A stretch of 64,000 nt of DNA. Origin: Mycolicibacterium tokaiense (GTDB taxonomy: Bacteria; Actinomycetota; Actinomycetes; Mycobacteriales; Mycobacteriaceae). The DNA is taken from positions 2,418,001 to 2,482,000 of the forward strand of contig NZ_AP022600.1 in NCBI RefSeq assembly GCF_010725885.1. The letters are read 5' to 3'. A program made the position numbers and the translations under genes. Below are positions 25,985 through 35,154 of this stretch, piece after piece; within the stretch, counting starts at the first letter, position 1; each line of letters opens with the position of its first letter. The notes beneath the pieces were generated by a model that worked only from the letters and a program-made list of their open reading frames with translations, did no database searches and had not been told where the DNA came from.

Positions 25985-27198
25985 CAGCCGATCTCCAGTC
26001 TCATGGGCAGGGTGGCGAATCCGCGGACGTTGCTGGAGTGGACCCGTACGGCGTGGTCCTCGTCCACCTCGAATCCGCGGATGCGCTTGAACAGTTCGGT
26101 GAGCGCCACCCGCGCCTCCATCCTGGCCAGGTGCGCGCCCAGGCAGAAGTGGGCGCCGCTGCCGAAGCTCATCAGTCTGGACCCGATCTCCCGGCCGATG
26201 ATGAAATCGTCCGGATTCTCGAAGACCCGCTCGTCGCGGTGTGCCGAACCGGGCAGCAGCAGCAGAACGTCACCGTCGGCGAGGGTGGTGCCGTAGAGCT
26301 CCAGTTCGCCTTGCACCGTGCGCGCGAGGATCTGACTGGATGTGTCGTAGCGCAGCGTCTCCTCGACCCACAGCGGGATGCGGCTGAGGTCGTCGTACAC
26401 CGGTTGCAGCTGATCAGGATGACGATGCCCCCAGAAGGCGGCGTTGGCCAGCAGTTTGGTGGTGGTCTCGTTGCCGGCGATGACCATCAGGAACATGAAG
26501 CCCAGCACTTCGTCGTCGGTGAGGCGGTCGCCGTCGATCTCGGCGGCCAGGAGCGCGGACGTCAGGTCGTCGGTGGGGTTCGCCCGGCGCTGCGCCACCA
26601 TGTCCTGGTAGTAGACGATCAGGTTGAGCGACGCCTCGATGGCCTCCGGCGGCACATCGGTGACGCCTTCGTCGCGGTGCATCACCCCGTCGGCCCACGC
26701 CCGCACCTGATCGCGGTCGGCGTGCGGGACGCCCATGAGCTCGGAGATGACGTCCATCGGCAGCTTGCCGGCGAACTCGTTCACATAGTCGACGCTTGCC
26801 CCGCCGGCGGCTTTGTCCACCATGGTGTCCAGGTGTTCGACGGCGATCTCGGTGACCCGTGATTCCAGCTCGCGAATACGCCTGGGGGTGAAGCCTTTCG
26901 ACACCAGGGTGCGCAGCCGCAGATGGGCCGGGTCGTCCATCGCCAGGAAGGACATGGTTTTGGCGGCGTGCGGTCCGCGTGAGGCGGGGTCCAGCGACAC
27001 GCCGAACTTGTTCGACAACGTCGTGCTGTTCCGGAATCCGGCCAGGACGTCGTGGTGCCGCGACAGCGCCCAGAATCCGAGGTCGTCGTTGCGGTAGAGG
27101 GGGGCCTGGTCGCGCAACCGCCGGTAGTACGGGTACGGGTCCTCGTGGAAGTCGTAGTCATAGGGATCGAGAACGACCTTCTCGGCTGAAGCAGTCAT
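25984..27198 (-). CDS. cyp123: Cytochrome P450 CYP123
   Basis: This 404-residue P450 has the I-helix VIAGNETTTKLLANA, ExxR in VEETLR, and haem-binding FGSGAHFCLGAHLARME. The conserved AMDDPAHLRLRTLVSKGF block is typical of bacterial CYP107/123-type enzymes. It follows the TetR gene with an ATGA overlap and precedes the SDR and cyp51. By synteny it is CYP123 (Rv0766c). The substrate is unknown. Confidence 0.93.
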   Translation of the reverse strand: MTASAEKVVLDPYDYDFHEDPYPYYRRLRDQAPLYRNDDLGFWALSRHHDVLAGFRNSTTLSNKFGVSLDPASRGPHAAKTMSFLAMDDPAHLRLRTLVSKGFTPRRIRELESRVTEIAVEHLDTMVDKAAGGASVDYVNEFAGKLPMDVISELMGVPHADRDQVRAWADGVMHRDEGVTDVPPEAIEASLNLIVYYQDMVAQRRANPTDDLTSALLAAEIDGDRLTDDEVLGFMFLMVIAGNETTTKLLANAAFWGHRHPDQLQPVYDDLSRIPLWVEETLRYDTSSQILARTVQGELELYGTTLADGDVLLLLPGSAHRDERVFENPDDFIIGREIGSRLMSFGSGAHFCLGAHLARMEARVALTELFKRIRGFEVDEDHAVRVHSSNVRGFATLPMRLEIG

Positions 27199-27788
27199 CG
27201 GTCTCCCAGGACGAGGCCGACCATGTAGGTCAACCGGTTGGTGATCTCGTGGTAGGTGAAGGCCCCGCTGCCGGCCTGGACCAGGGCGCCGAAGAACGCC
27301 ATCTCCAGTGCCGCCACCGCCCGCGGATCGGCCTCCGGGCCGAAGGCGGACACCACCCGGCGGTGCACCTGCGCGCCGATGCGGTCCCGCACCGCCTTGA
27401 CGCCATCGTCGTTGCCGGACATCAGGGCCGCGGTGCAGGCTGCGGCCACCTCCGGTTCGTCGGCCACCACCAGGGCCAGGGCGTGCAGCACGTTGTCCAC
27501 CCGGGTCACCACGTCGACGTTGACGTCGGTGAAGAACGGGACCTGCTTGATCAGATCGAGGTACACCTCGGCGATCAGGTGGTTCTTCGACGAGAAGTAG
27601 GTGTAGGCGGTGGCCGGTGCCACCGCGGCCCGCTTGGCGACGGCCCGCACGGTGAGATCTGCGTACGAGGACTCGCGCAGCATCTCGACGCCGGCCGCCA
27701 GCACCCTGCGGAACGTCTCCTCCTGCCGGCGGTTGCGGGGAACCTCGCCGGCGTCCGGGGTGACTGCCGCAACAGCTTCGCTGGACAC
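27195..27788 (-). CDS. TetR-family repressor of the cyp123/cyp51 and aldA units (Rv0767c-like)
   Basis: This 197-residue protein has the TetR helix-turn-helix: LTVRAVAKRAAVAPATAYTYFSSK (broken at 20 residues: LTVRAVAKRAAVAPATAYTY then FSSK). A variable ligand-binding domain of about 135 residues follows. GTG 27788 is the start; a TAACTT -10 box ends six bases upstream, so it may be leaderless. A palindrome covers the start, and a second copy lies near aldA, so autoregulation and control of the divergent operon are likely. It heads the minus-strand P450 run. Confidence 0.92.
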   Translation of the reverse strand: MSSEAVAAVTPDAGEVPRNRRQEETFRRVLAAGVEMLRESSYADLTVRAVAKRAAVAPATAYTYFSSKNHLIAEVYLDLIKQVPFFTDVNVDVVTRVDNVLHALALVVADEPEVAAACTAALMSGNDDGVKAVRDRIGAQVHRRVVSAFGPEADPRAVAALEMAFFGALVQAGSGAFTYHEITNRLTYMVGLVLGDR

Positions 27789-27795
27789 ATGTCCA
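27782..27795. promoter_or_regulatory. TetR operator 1 over the tetR start
   Basis: TGGACA-CA-TGTCCA is a perfect palindrome with 6-base arms and a 2-base spacer. It spans the GTG start and touches the -10 element, so bound repressor would block transcription of the whole run. Confidence 0.65.
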
Positions 27796-27800
27796 AGTTA
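27795..27800 (-). promoter_or_regulatory. -10 element of leaderless tetR-cyp123 transcript
   Basis: On the minus strand TAACTT is followed by six bases and GTG 27788. The spacing fits leaderless mycobacterial promoters, and no Shine-Dalgarno sequence precedes the GTG. Confidence 0.45.
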
Positions 27801-27925
27801 TCGGCGGAGTGGTCCCGACGCAAGATCTGATCCCGAAAAGCCTGCACACGAGAGCAGTTCCGGGCTGTTCGACATGGCTCTTGCCTTCGACGCCGACACC
27901 CGGCTATCTTCGGAACGCAGTCCAT

Positions 27926-27939
27926 CAGACACCTGTCCA
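27926..27939. promoter_or_regulatory. TetR operator 2 upstream of aldA
   Basis: CAGACA-CC-TGTCCA matches operator 1 at 11 of 14 positions, keeping GACA and TGTCCA. It ends 33 bases before the aldA ATG, 144 bases from operator 1 centre to centre. It suggests one TetR protein controls both divergent units. Confidence 0.55.
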
Positions 27940-27972
27940 GCATGTCGCGCGCAGTTCACGAGGGAGTGACCC

Positions 27973-29442
27973 ATGGGATTACCGGCCGACGGAACCAGTG
28001 AGTTGCTGATCGACGGCAAGCTGGTGCCCGGTAGTGCCGGAACCTTCCCCACGGTCAACCCGGCCACCGAAGAAGTCCTGGGTGTCGCCGCCGACGCCGA
28101 CGCCGCGGACATGGGCGGGGCCATCGAGGCGGCACGCCGCGCGTTCGACGACACCAGCTGGTCCACCGACCACGCGTTCCGGGTGCGCTGTATCCGCCAG
28201 CTACGCGACGCGCTGCGCGAGCACATCGAGGAGCTGCGAGAGCTCACCATCGCCGAAGTGGGCGCACCGCTGATGCTCACCGCGGGAGCCCAGCTGGAGG
28301 GGCCGGTCGACGATCTGGCTTTCTCCGCCGACACCGCGGAGAACTTCGCCTGGAATCACGACCTTGCCGACGCTGCGCCGCAGGGGATTCCGACCCGCCG
28401 AACCGTGGCCAGGGAGGCGGTGGGGGTGGTCGGCGCGATCACCCCGTGGAACTTCCCTCACCAGATCAACTTCGCCAAACTGGGGCCTGCGCTCGCGGCG
28501 GGCAACACCGTGGTGCTCAAGCCGGCGCCGGACACCCCGTGGTGCGCTGCTGCGGTGGGCCGAATTGCCCTGGAACACACCGATATCCCGCCCGGTGTGC
28601 TCAACATCGTCACCTCCAGCGACCACGGCGTGGGCGCCTTACTGGCGCAGGATCCGCGGGTGGACATGGTGTCGTTCACCGGTTCCACGGCCACCGGTCG
28701 CGCGGTGATGATCGACGGCGCGGCCACCATCAAGAAGGTGTTCCTGGAACTCGGCGGCAAGTCGGCATTCCTGGTGCTCGACGACGCCGATCTGGGCATG
28801 GCGGCGTCCATCTCGGCGTTCACCGCGGCCATGCACGCGGGACAGGGCTGCGCCATCACCACCCGTCTGGTGGTTCCGCGGGCGCGCTATGACGAAGCGG
28901 TGGAGGCGGCGGCCGCCACCATGGGCGGTATCCGGGCCGGCGACCCGACCCACAAACGCACCGTGTGCGGCCCGGTGATCAGCGCGCGTCAGCGCGACCG
29001 CATCCAGGGCTACCTCGACCTGGCCCTCGATGAGGGCGGCCGATTCGCCTGCGGCGGTGGACGTCCGGCCGACCGCGAGGCCGGGTTTTTCATCGAGCCC
29101 ACCGTGATCGCGGGCCTGACGAACGAATCGCGCGTGGCTCGGGAGGAGATCTTCGGTCCGGTCCTGGTGGTCCTGGCCCACGACGGGGACGACGACGCGG
29201 TGCGCATCGCCAACGATTCGCCCTACGGGTTGTCCGGCACCGTCTACAGCGGCTCCGACGACCGCGCGCAGACGGTGGCCCGGCGGCTGCGCACCGGAAC
29301 CGTGAACGTCAACGGCGGCGTCTGGTATTCGGCCGACGCCCCGTTCGGCGGTTACAAGCAGTCCGGGGTCGGCCGCGAGATGGGTGTGGCCGGCTTCGAA
29401 GAATACCTCGAGACCAAACTCATTGCCACGGCCATCAATTAG
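27973..29442 (+). CDS. aldA: Aldehyde dehydrogenase (AldA-like, Rv0768)
   Basis: This 489-residue aldehyde dehydrogenase has the NAD-binding TPWNFPHQIN and KPAPDTPW, base Glu in ELGGKS, and nucleophile Cys in HAGQGCAIT. It equals the recalled length of Rv0768. GAGGGAG precedes ATG 27973. It starts the plus-strand run with the SDR, a 3-hydroxyacid-type dehydrogenase and a carboxymuconolactone decarboxylase-like protein. The palindrome shared with tetR suggests coordinated control with the P450s. Confidence 0.94.
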   Translation: MGLPADGTSELLIDGKLVPGSAGTFPTVNPATEEVLGVAADADAADMGGAIEAARRAFDDTSWSTDHAFRVRCIRQLRDALREHIEELRELTIAEVGAPLMLTAGAQLEGPVDDLAFSADTAENFAWNHDLADAAPQGIPTRRTVAREAVGVVGAITPWNFPHQINFAKLGPALAAGNTVVLKPAPDTPWCAAAVGRIALEHTDIPPGVLNIVTSSDHGVGALLAQDPRVDMVSFTGSTATGRAVMIDGAATIKKVFLELGGKSAFLVLDDADLGMAASISAFTAAMHAGQGCAITTRLVVPRARYDEAVEAAAATMGGIRAGDPTHKRTVCGPVISARQRDRIQGYLDLALDEGGRFACGGGRPADREAGFFIEPTVIAGLTNESRVAREEIFGPVLVVLAHDGDDDAVRIANDSPYGLSGTVYSGSDDRAQTVARRLRTGTVNVNGGVWYSADAPFGGYKQSGVGREMGVAGFEEYLETKLIATAIN

Positions 29443-29451
29443 GAGAACCCC

Positions 29452-30216
29452 ATGGGCCTGTATGGAGAGCAGTTCACCGACAAGGTGGCCATCGTCACCG
29501 GAGCGGGCGGTGGTATCGGCCAGGCCTACGCCGAGGCCCTGGCCCGCGAGGGCGCCGCGGTGGTGGTGGCCGACATCAACACCGACGGAGCGCAGAAGGT
29601 GGCCGACGGGATCACCGGCGAGGGAGGAACCGCGCTCGCAGTCCGGGTGGACGTCTCCGATCCCGAGTCCGCCAAGGAGATGGCAGCCCGGGCGCTGTCG
29701 GAGTACGGCGGCATCGACTACCTGGTGAACAACGCCGCGATCTTCGGGGGGATGAAGCTCGACTTCCTCATCACCGTCGACTGGGACTACTACAAGAAGT
29801 TCATGAGCGTGAACCTCGACGGCGCCCTGGTGTGCACCCGCGCGGTCTACCGGAAGATGGCCAAGCGCGGTGGCGGGGCGATCGTCAACCAGTCCTCGAC
29901 GGCGGCGTGGCTGTACTCGAATTTCTACGGGCTGGCCAAGGTGGGGATCAACGGGCTGACCCAGCAGTTGGCCACCGAACTGGGCGGTCAGAACATTCGC
30001 GTCAACGCCATCGCGCCCGGGCCCATCGACACCGAGGCCAACCGCACCACCACCCCGCAGGAGATGGTGGCCGATATCGTCAAGGGAATTCCTCTGTCGC
30101 GCATGGGCGAACCCGAAGATCTGGTGGGCATGCTGCTGTTCCTGCTGTCGGACCAGGCCAAATGGATCACCGGGCAGATCTTCAACGTCGACGGCGGACA
30201 GATCATCCGGTCATGA
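29452..30216 (+). CDS. SDR oxidoreductase (Rv0769-like)
   Basis: This 254-residue classical SDR has TGAGGGIGQAYA, NNAAI, Ser in NQSSTAAW, YGLAK (YxxxK) and ITGQIFNVDGG. An AGGAG ribosome site lies before ATG 29452, ten bases after aldA. Its stop overlaps the next start (ATGA). By synteny it is Rv0769. The preserved grouping with aldA and Rv0770/0771 points to a shared pathway whose substrate is unknown. Confidence 0.92.
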   Translation: MGLYGEQFTDKVAIVTGAGGGIGQAYAEALAREGAAVVVADINTDGAQKVADGITGEGGTALAVRVDVSDPESAKEMAARALSEYGGIDYLVNNAAIFGGMKLDFLITVDWDYYKKFMSVNLDGALVCTRAVYRKMAKRGGGAIVNQSSTAAWLYSNFYGLAKVGINGLTQQLATELGGQNIRVNAIAPGPIDTEANRTTTPQEMVADIVKGIPLSRMGEPEDLVGMLLFLLSDQAKWITGQIFNVDGGQIIRS

Positions 30217-31058
30217 CTGTCACGCTCGGTTACATCGGGTTGGGCAACCAGGGTGCGCCGATGGCCCGCCGATTGGCCGGCTGGCCCGGCGGGCTGACCG
30301 TCTTCGATGTCCGCGCCGAGGCCATGGCACCGCTGGTGGAACTCGGAGCCGTCGCTGCGGACAGCATCGCCGATGTCGCCACGGCGGACGTCATCAGCGT
30401 CACCGTCCTCACCGACGCCCAGGTGCGCGAGGTGGTGACGGCCCTGGCCGAGCACGCCGGGTCGGGAACGGTGATCGCGATCCACTCCACCATCGAACCC
30501 GATACCGCGGCGAACCTGGCAGAACAGCTGGCGCCCAGCGGGATTCACCTCGTGGATGCGCCCGTCAGCGGTGGTGCGGGTGCGGCGGACAAGGGTGAAC
30601 TGGCCGTCATGGTCGGCGCCGGCGACCAGGCCTACGAGATCGTCAAGCCGGTGTTCAAGCAGTGGGCGTCGATGGTGGTGCGTGCCGGCGAGCCCGGCGC
30701 CGGGACCAGAATGAAGCTGGCCCGCAACATGTTGACCTTCATCGGCTTCGCCGCCGCCTGCGAGGCGCAGGCGCTGGCCGAGGCGGCCGGCATCGATCTA
30801 CAGAAGCTGGGCCGGGTGGTCCGCCACAGCGACGCCCAGAGCGGCGGGCCGGGCGCGATCATGGTCCGCGACGACACCGCACCGCTTCCGCCGGACCATT
30901 TCCTGTACGACATGTTCGTGCACACCCGGGGCCTGGGCGAGAAGGATCTGAGGTCGGCGCTCGGGCTGGGCCGGCAGACGGGCGTAAACCTGCCGCTGGC
31001 CGAGATCGCCCTGCACAATCTGGCCGCCGGTCTCGGCGTCCCGCACACGAAGGAGTGA
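30213..31058 (+). CDS. 3-hydroxyisobutyrate dehydrogenase-family protein (Rv0770-like)
   Basis: This 281-residue beta-hydroxyacid dehydrogenase has an N-terminal Rossmann motif GYIGLGNQGAPMARRL and the substrate site DAPVSGGAGAADKGELAVMVG. The catalytic Lys region is GAGTRMKLARNML. The family oxidises small 3-hydroxyacids such as 3-hydroxyisobutyrate, tartronate or gluconate derivatives. ATG 30213 overlaps the SDR stop, so translation is coupled. The substrate is not determined by sequence alone. Confidence 0.92.
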   Translation: MTVTLGYIGLGNQGAPMARRLAGWPGGLTVFDVRAEAMAPLVELGAVAADSIADVATADVISVTVLTDAQVREVVTALAEHAGSGTVIAIHSTIEPDTAANLAEQLAPSGIHLVDAPVSGGAGAADKGELAVMVGAGDQAYEIVKPVFKQWASMVVRAGEPGAGTRMKLARNMLTFIGFAAACEAQALAEAAGIDLQKLGRVVRHSDAQSGGPGAIMVRDDTAPLPPDHFLYDMFVHTRGLGEKDLRSALGLGRQTGVNLPLAEIALHNLAAGLGVPHTKE

Positions 31059-31060
31059 CC

Positions 31061-31504
31061 ATGGACGAGATACGCCGCGCGGGTCTGGCGAAGATGAACG
31101 AGGTCTACGCCTGGGAGATGCCCAACATCGAGGGTGACCCGTACTTCGACCTGACCGTCGACCATCTCTTCGGGGCCATCTGGACCAGGCCGGGGTTGTC
31201 GATGCGGGACAAACGGTTGATGACCCTATCGGTGGTCACCGCGCTCGGGTTGCAGGACCTGACCGAGGTGCAGGTCAATGCCGCGCTGGACAACGAGGAG
31301 CTCACCGAGGACGAGCTCAAGGAGATGGCGGTGTTCCTGACCCACTATGTGGGCTTCCCGCTGGGCTCCGGGCTCAACGGGGTTGTCGGGCGGGTGGCCG
31401 CCAAACGCCGCAGGGCCGCCGAGAAGGGCGGCGGCGTGGACAAGAAAGCGAACGTCAACGACGCGGTCCGCATGCACACCGGCAAGGACCTGGGGGACGG
31501 CTGA
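31061..31504 (+). CDS. Carboxymuconolactone decarboxylase-family protein (Rv0771-like)
   Basis: This 147-residue CMD/AhpD-fold protein has the LFGAIWTRPGLSMRDKRLMTL core and TEVQVNAALDN helices of the PcaC branch. The CxxC of AhpD peroxidases is absent, so it is not a disulfide reductase. It has a basic C-terminal tail. It begins two bases after the previous stop, with GGAG before ATG 31061, and closes the aldA run. True decarboxylase activity is not assured. Confidence 0.9.
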   Translation: MDEIRRAGLAKMNEVYAWEMPNIEGDPYFDLTVDHLFGAIWTRPGLSMRDKRLMTLSVVTALGLQDLTEVQVNAALDNEELTEDELKEMAVFLTHYVGFPLGSGLNGVVGRVAAKRRRAAEKGGGVDKKANVNDAVRMHTGKDLGDG

Positions 31505-31522
31505 CCGATAAGCTGTGACGTC

Positions 31523-32791
31523 GTGCGCGTCCTCGTGATCGGATCCGGTGCCCGTGAACATGCCCTGCTGCTCGCTCTGAGCAAGGATCCCCAGGTGGAG
31601 GCGCTGACCGTGGCGCCGGGTAATGCCGGCACCGGGGCGCTGGCGCAGCAGCGTGACGTCGACATCACCTCCGGTCCGGCCGTGGTGGCCCTGGCCCGTG
31701 ACGTAGGCGCCGACCTCGTGGTGATCGGGCCGGAGGTGCCGCTGGTCCTCGGCGTCGCCGACGCCCTGCGCGCCGCGGGCATCGCCTGCTTCGGCCCGTC
31801 CAAGGATGCCGCCCGCATCGAGGGGTCCAAGGCGTTCGCCAAGGACGTGATGTCGGCCGCCGGGGTGCGTACCGCGGTCAGCGAGATCGTCGACAACCCG
31901 GGACACCTCGATGCCGCGCTGGACCGCTTCGGCCCGGCCGTCGGACAGCAGGCGTGGGTGGTCAAGGACGACGGTCTGGCCGCGGGCAAGGGTGTGGTGG
32001 TCACCGCCGATCGTGCGGTGGCCCGCTCACACGCGGCCGGGCTGCTCGACGGCGGACACCCGGTTCTGCTCGAATCCTTCCTCGACGGCCCCGAGGTATC
32101 GCTGTTCTGCGTGGTCGACGGCGCGACGGTGGTGCCGTTGCTGCCCGCCCAGGACTTCAAGCGGGTGGGCGACGGGGATGCCGGCCCCAACACCGGCGGG
32201 ATGGGTGCCTACACGCCGCTGCCGTGGCTGCCGGACGACGTGCTGGCCCGGATCGTCGGCGAGATCGTCGAACCCGTTGCCGCGGAAATGGTTCGGCGGG
32301 GCAGCGCGTTCTCAGGGCTGCTCTACGCCGGCTTGGCCATCACGTCGACCGGACCCGCGGTGGTGGAATTCAACTGCCGCTTCGGTGATCCGGAGACCCA
32401 GGCGGTGCTGGCACTGCTGGACTCCCCGTTGGGGCAGCTGCTGTATGCCGCGGCCACCGGCAGCCTTGCCGACGTCGGCCCGCTGCAGTGGCAGGACGGC
32501 TCCGCGGTCGCCGTGGTGATCGCCGCCGAGAACTACCCGGGCCGGCCCCGACTCGGTGATGTGATCACCGGTGCCGAGAAGGCCGGGGTACTGCACGCGG
32601 GTACCGAGCGCCGCGCCGACGGGGCCGTGGTCTCCTCCGGCGGGCGGGTGCTCTCGGTGGTGGGCACCGGCGCTGACCTGGCGGCAGCACGGGCGGCCGC
32701 GTACGAGACCGTGGGCGCGGTTCGGTTGCCGGGCAGCCACTTCCGCACCGACATCGGTCTGGCCGCCGCGCAGGGCCGCATCCAGCTCTGA
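31523..32791 (+). CDS. purD: Phosphoribosylamine-glycine ligase PurD
   Basis: This 422-residue GAR synthetase catalyses ATP-dependent joining of glycine to 5-phosphoribosylamine in purine synthesis. It has the N-terminal [12 protein letters not shown], the ATP-grasp region [12 protein letters not shown], and the metal site [13 protein letters not shown]. It begins at GTG 31523, and the length equals that recalled for M. tuberculosis purD. TAAGCT eight bases before the GTG could be a -10 box for a near-leaderless transcript. It is housekeeping and unrelated in function to the upstream run. Confidence 0.96.
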   Translation: MRVLVIGSGAREHALLLALSKDPQVEALTVAPGNAGTGALAQQRDVDITSGPAVVALARDVGADLVVIGPEVPLVLGVADALRAAGIACFGPSKDAARIEGSKAFAKDVMSAAGVRTAVSEIVDNPGHLDAALDRFGPAVGQQAWVVKDDGLAAGKGVVVTADRAVARSHAAGLLDGGHPVLLESFLDGPEVSLFCVVDGATVVPLLPAQDFKRVGDGDAGPNTGGMGAYTPLPWLPDDVLARIVGEIVEPVAAEMVRRGSAFSGLLYAGLAITSTGPAVVEFNCRFGDPETQAVLALLDSPLGQLLYAAATGSLADVGPLQWQDGSAVAVVIAAENYPGRPRLGDVITGAEKAGVLHAGTERRADGAVVSSGGRVLSVVGTGADLAAARAAAYETVGAVRLPGSHFRTDIGLAAAQGRIQL

Positions 32792-32826
32792 CGCCGTTTC
32801 CCGGGTTTTGGCGGACGTCAGAATTC

Positions 32827-32842
32827 GTTGACGTATGTCAAC
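32827..32842. promoter_or_regulatory. Palindrome upstream of the FMO operon
   Basis: GTTGAC-GTAT-GTCAAC is a perfect inverted repeat with 6-base arms, 41 bases before the FMO ATG. A close copy lies before the secreted acidic hydrolase gene at 40148. TTGAC may also serve as a -35 element, so a repressor would compete with polymerase. Confidence 0.55.
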
Positions 32843-32883
32843 CGCGGCGTTAATGTCCTTGCATCGAGGACAGGAGGCCGCCG

Positions 32884-34245
32884 ATGGTCCAGTCTCACCC
32901 GCGCACGGCGGTGATCGGCGCCGGTATCAGCGGCCTGACCGCGGGCAAGATGCTCTCCGACTACTGCATCCCCTACACCACCTTTGAACTGTCCGACCGG
33001 ATCGGCGGTAACTGGGCCTTCGGCAACCCGAACGGCCACAGCAGCGCCTACCGTTCACTGCACATCGACACCTCGCGACATCGCCTGTCGTTCAAGGACT
33101 TTCCGATGCCGGACAGCTTCCCGACGTTTCCGCACCACTCCGATGTCAAGGCCTATCTGGACGACTACGCAGCCGCGTTCGGGCTGCTGGACAACATCGA
33201 ATTCAGCAACGGCGTGGTGTCCGCGCGACCGGTCGGCGGCGGGTGGGACATCACTGACCAGGCCGGGGCGGTTCGGCACTTCGACCTGCTGGTGGTGGGC
33301 AACGGCCACCACTGGGATGCCCGGATGCCGGATTTCCCAGGCACTTTCACCGGTGAGGTGATCCACTCCCACCACTACATCGACCCCCAGAACCCATTGT
33401 CGCTGACCGGGAAACGGATCCTGGTGGTGGGTATCGGCAACAGCGCGGCCGACATCACGGTGGAACTGTCCTCGAAGTCGCTGCGCAACGAGGTGACGTT
33501 GTCCACCCGGTCCAGCGCCTGGATCGTGCCGAAATACATCGCCGGGCAACCCGGTGACACGCTGGTGCGCACCACCCCGTACCTGCCGTTGTCGTGGCAG
33601 CGCAAAGCGGTGCAGATGCTGGCCCCGCTGCTGGGCACCGATCCCACGTCGTACGGGCTGCCGCCGGCCAATCACAAGCTGTTCGAGGCACATCCCACCC
33701 AGTCGGTGGAACTGCCGCTGCGACTGGGCTCCGGCGACGTCACCCCGAAGCCGAACGTCACCCGCCTCGACGGGGACACGGTGCATTTCGACGACGGCAC
33801 ATCGGCGGTGTTCGACACCATCATCTACGCCACCGGCTACAACATCACCTTCCCGTTCTTCGACCCCGAGTTCCTGAGTGCGCCCGACAACCAGATTCGT
33901 TTGTACAAGCGGATGTTCAGGCCGGGCATCGACAACCTGGTGTTCATCGGATTCGCCCAGGCCATCCCGACGCTGTTCCCCTTCGTCGAGTGCCAGGCAC
34001 GGCTGCTGGCCGCCTATGCAGCCGGGAAGTACGCGCTGCCCCCGGTCGAGGAGATGGAACGGGTGATCGACGCCGATCAGCAGGTGCATGCCGGGCACTG
34101 TGTGGACCGGCCGCGGCACACCCAGCAGGTCGACTATTTCTACTACGAGCATGACCTGCGGGTCCGGGAGCTCCCGGCAGGGATGCGGCGCGCTGCAGTG
34201 GTGGCACGATCTACGCCCGTCGCGGCGGTGTCGGACCGGTCCTGA
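32884..34245 (+). CDS. Flavin-dependent monooxygenase (FMO-like)
   Basis: This 453-residue flavoprotein has the FAD site GAGISGL (Gly12, Gly14, Gly17), the FMO/BVMO identifying motif FTGEVIHSHHY (FxGxxxHxxxY), NADPH site GIGNSAADI, and ATGYN near residue 315. It belongs to the FMO group of class B flavin monooxygenases, which oxidise N, S or ketones with NADPH and O2. AGGAGG precedes ATG 32884. A hydrolase and a methyltransferase follow within 11 bases each, suggesting oxidation, ester cleavage and methyl transfer on one substrate. Confidence 0.9.
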   Translation: MVQSHPRTAVIGAGISGLTAGKMLSDYCIPYTTFELSDRIGGNWAFGNPNGHSSAYRSLHIDTSRHRLSFKDFPMPDSFPTFPHHSDVKAYLDDYAAAFGLLDNIEFSNGVVSARPVGGGWDITDQAGAVRHFDLLVVGNGHHWDARMPDFPGTFTGEVIHSHHYIDPQNPLSLTGKRILVVGIGNSAADITVELSSKSLRNEVTLSTRSSAWIVPKYIAGQPGDTLVRTTPYLPLSWQRKAVQMLAPLLGTDPTSYGLPPANHKLFEAHPTQSVELPLRLGSGDVTPKPNVTRLDGDTVHFDDGTSAVFDTIIYATGYNITFPFFDPEFLSAPDNQIRLYKRMFRPGIDNLVFIGFAQAIPTLFPFVECQARLLAAYAAGKYALPPVEEMERVIDADQQVHAGHCVDRPRHTQQVDYFYYEHDLRVRELPAGMRRAAVVARSTPVAAVSDRS

Positions 34246-34255
34246 GGAGACAGCC

Positions 34256-35143
34256 GTGACCCACACCGACATCGTCTTCACCTCGGCGGGAACCACCTGC
34301 AGCGGCTGGCATTTCCCGGCGGCCGGATCCGGACCCAGGCCGCTGGTGGTGATGGGCCACGGCTTCGGCGGCACCAAGGACTCCGGCCTGCAGTCGTTCG
34401 CGCAGCACTTCCAGGCTGCGGGGATCGACGTCCTGGCCTTCGACTACCGTGGCTTTGGTGCCTCAGGAGGTCAACCGCGCCAACAGATCTCGATCGATCG
34501 TCAGATCGGCGACTATCAGGCCGCAGTGGCCGCAGGCAAGGAACTCGCCGGCGTCGACCCGGGCCGGATCGTGCTGTGGGGATCGTCGCTGTCCGGTGGC
34601 CATGTCATCCGCGTGGCGGCCGGACGCCACGACATCGCCGCGGTGATCGCGATGACTCCGCTGACCAACTCGCTGGCCACGGCGCGCACGATTCTCGCTC
34701 AGTACCGCGGGCTGGGCGCGCTGCGGGCGACGGCCAACGGCGTACGCAGTCGTCTGGCGGTGGCCCGGGGCCGCTCGCCGATCATGATGCCCGTGGTGTC
34801 AGCGCCGGGCGGGGCGGGTGCGCTGGCACTCGACGGCGCCTACGACAGTTATGTGTCCATGTCCGGCCCCACCTGGCGCAACGAGGTGGATGCCGCCGTC
34901 GGCCTGGAACTCGCCACCGTCAAGACCAAGGCGGCGGCCAAGGCTCTGCGCGCCCCGCTGCTGGTGCAGATCGCGGACTTCGACCGCTTCATCCCGGCCG
35001 ACTCCGTGGCCCGGACCGCTGTCCACGGCCGCGCTCAGGTGCACCACTATCCGTGTGATCACTTCGATGTGTGGCCGGGCCACGACTGGTTCGACAAAGC
35101 CTGCGCCGATCAGCTCAGGTTCCTGCGCCGCGTGCTGGGCTAG
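34256..35143 (+). CDS. Alpha/beta hydrolase in the FMO operon
   Basis: This 295-residue alpha/beta hydrolase has the HGFGGTKDSG oxyanion loop. Nucleophile Ser111 sits in GSSLSG, a variant of GxSxG, and the catalytic His lies in CDHFDVW. GTG 34256 follows TGAGGAGA. It resembles the YcjY/dienelactone-like branch and lacks a signal peptide, so it is cytoplasmic. Ten bases after the FMO gene, it may hydrolyse an ester made by Baeyer-Villiger-type oxidation. That is inference from neighbours only. Confidence 0.88.
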   Translation: MTHTDIVFTSAGTTCSGWHFPAAGSGPRPLVVMGHGFGGTKDSGLQSFAQHFQAAGIDVLAFDYRGFGASGGQPRQQISIDRQIGDYQAAVAAGKELAGVDPGRIVLWGSSLSGGHVIRVAAGRHDIAAVIAMTPLTNSLATARTILAQYRGLGALRATANGVRSRLAVARGRSPIMMPVVSAPGGAGALALDGAYDSYVSMSGPTWRNEVDAAVGLELATVKTKAAAKALRAPLLVQIADFDRFIPADSVARTAVHGRAQVHHYPCDHFDVWPGHDWFDKACADQLRFLRRVLG

Positions 35144-35154
35144 CGTGGGACCCC

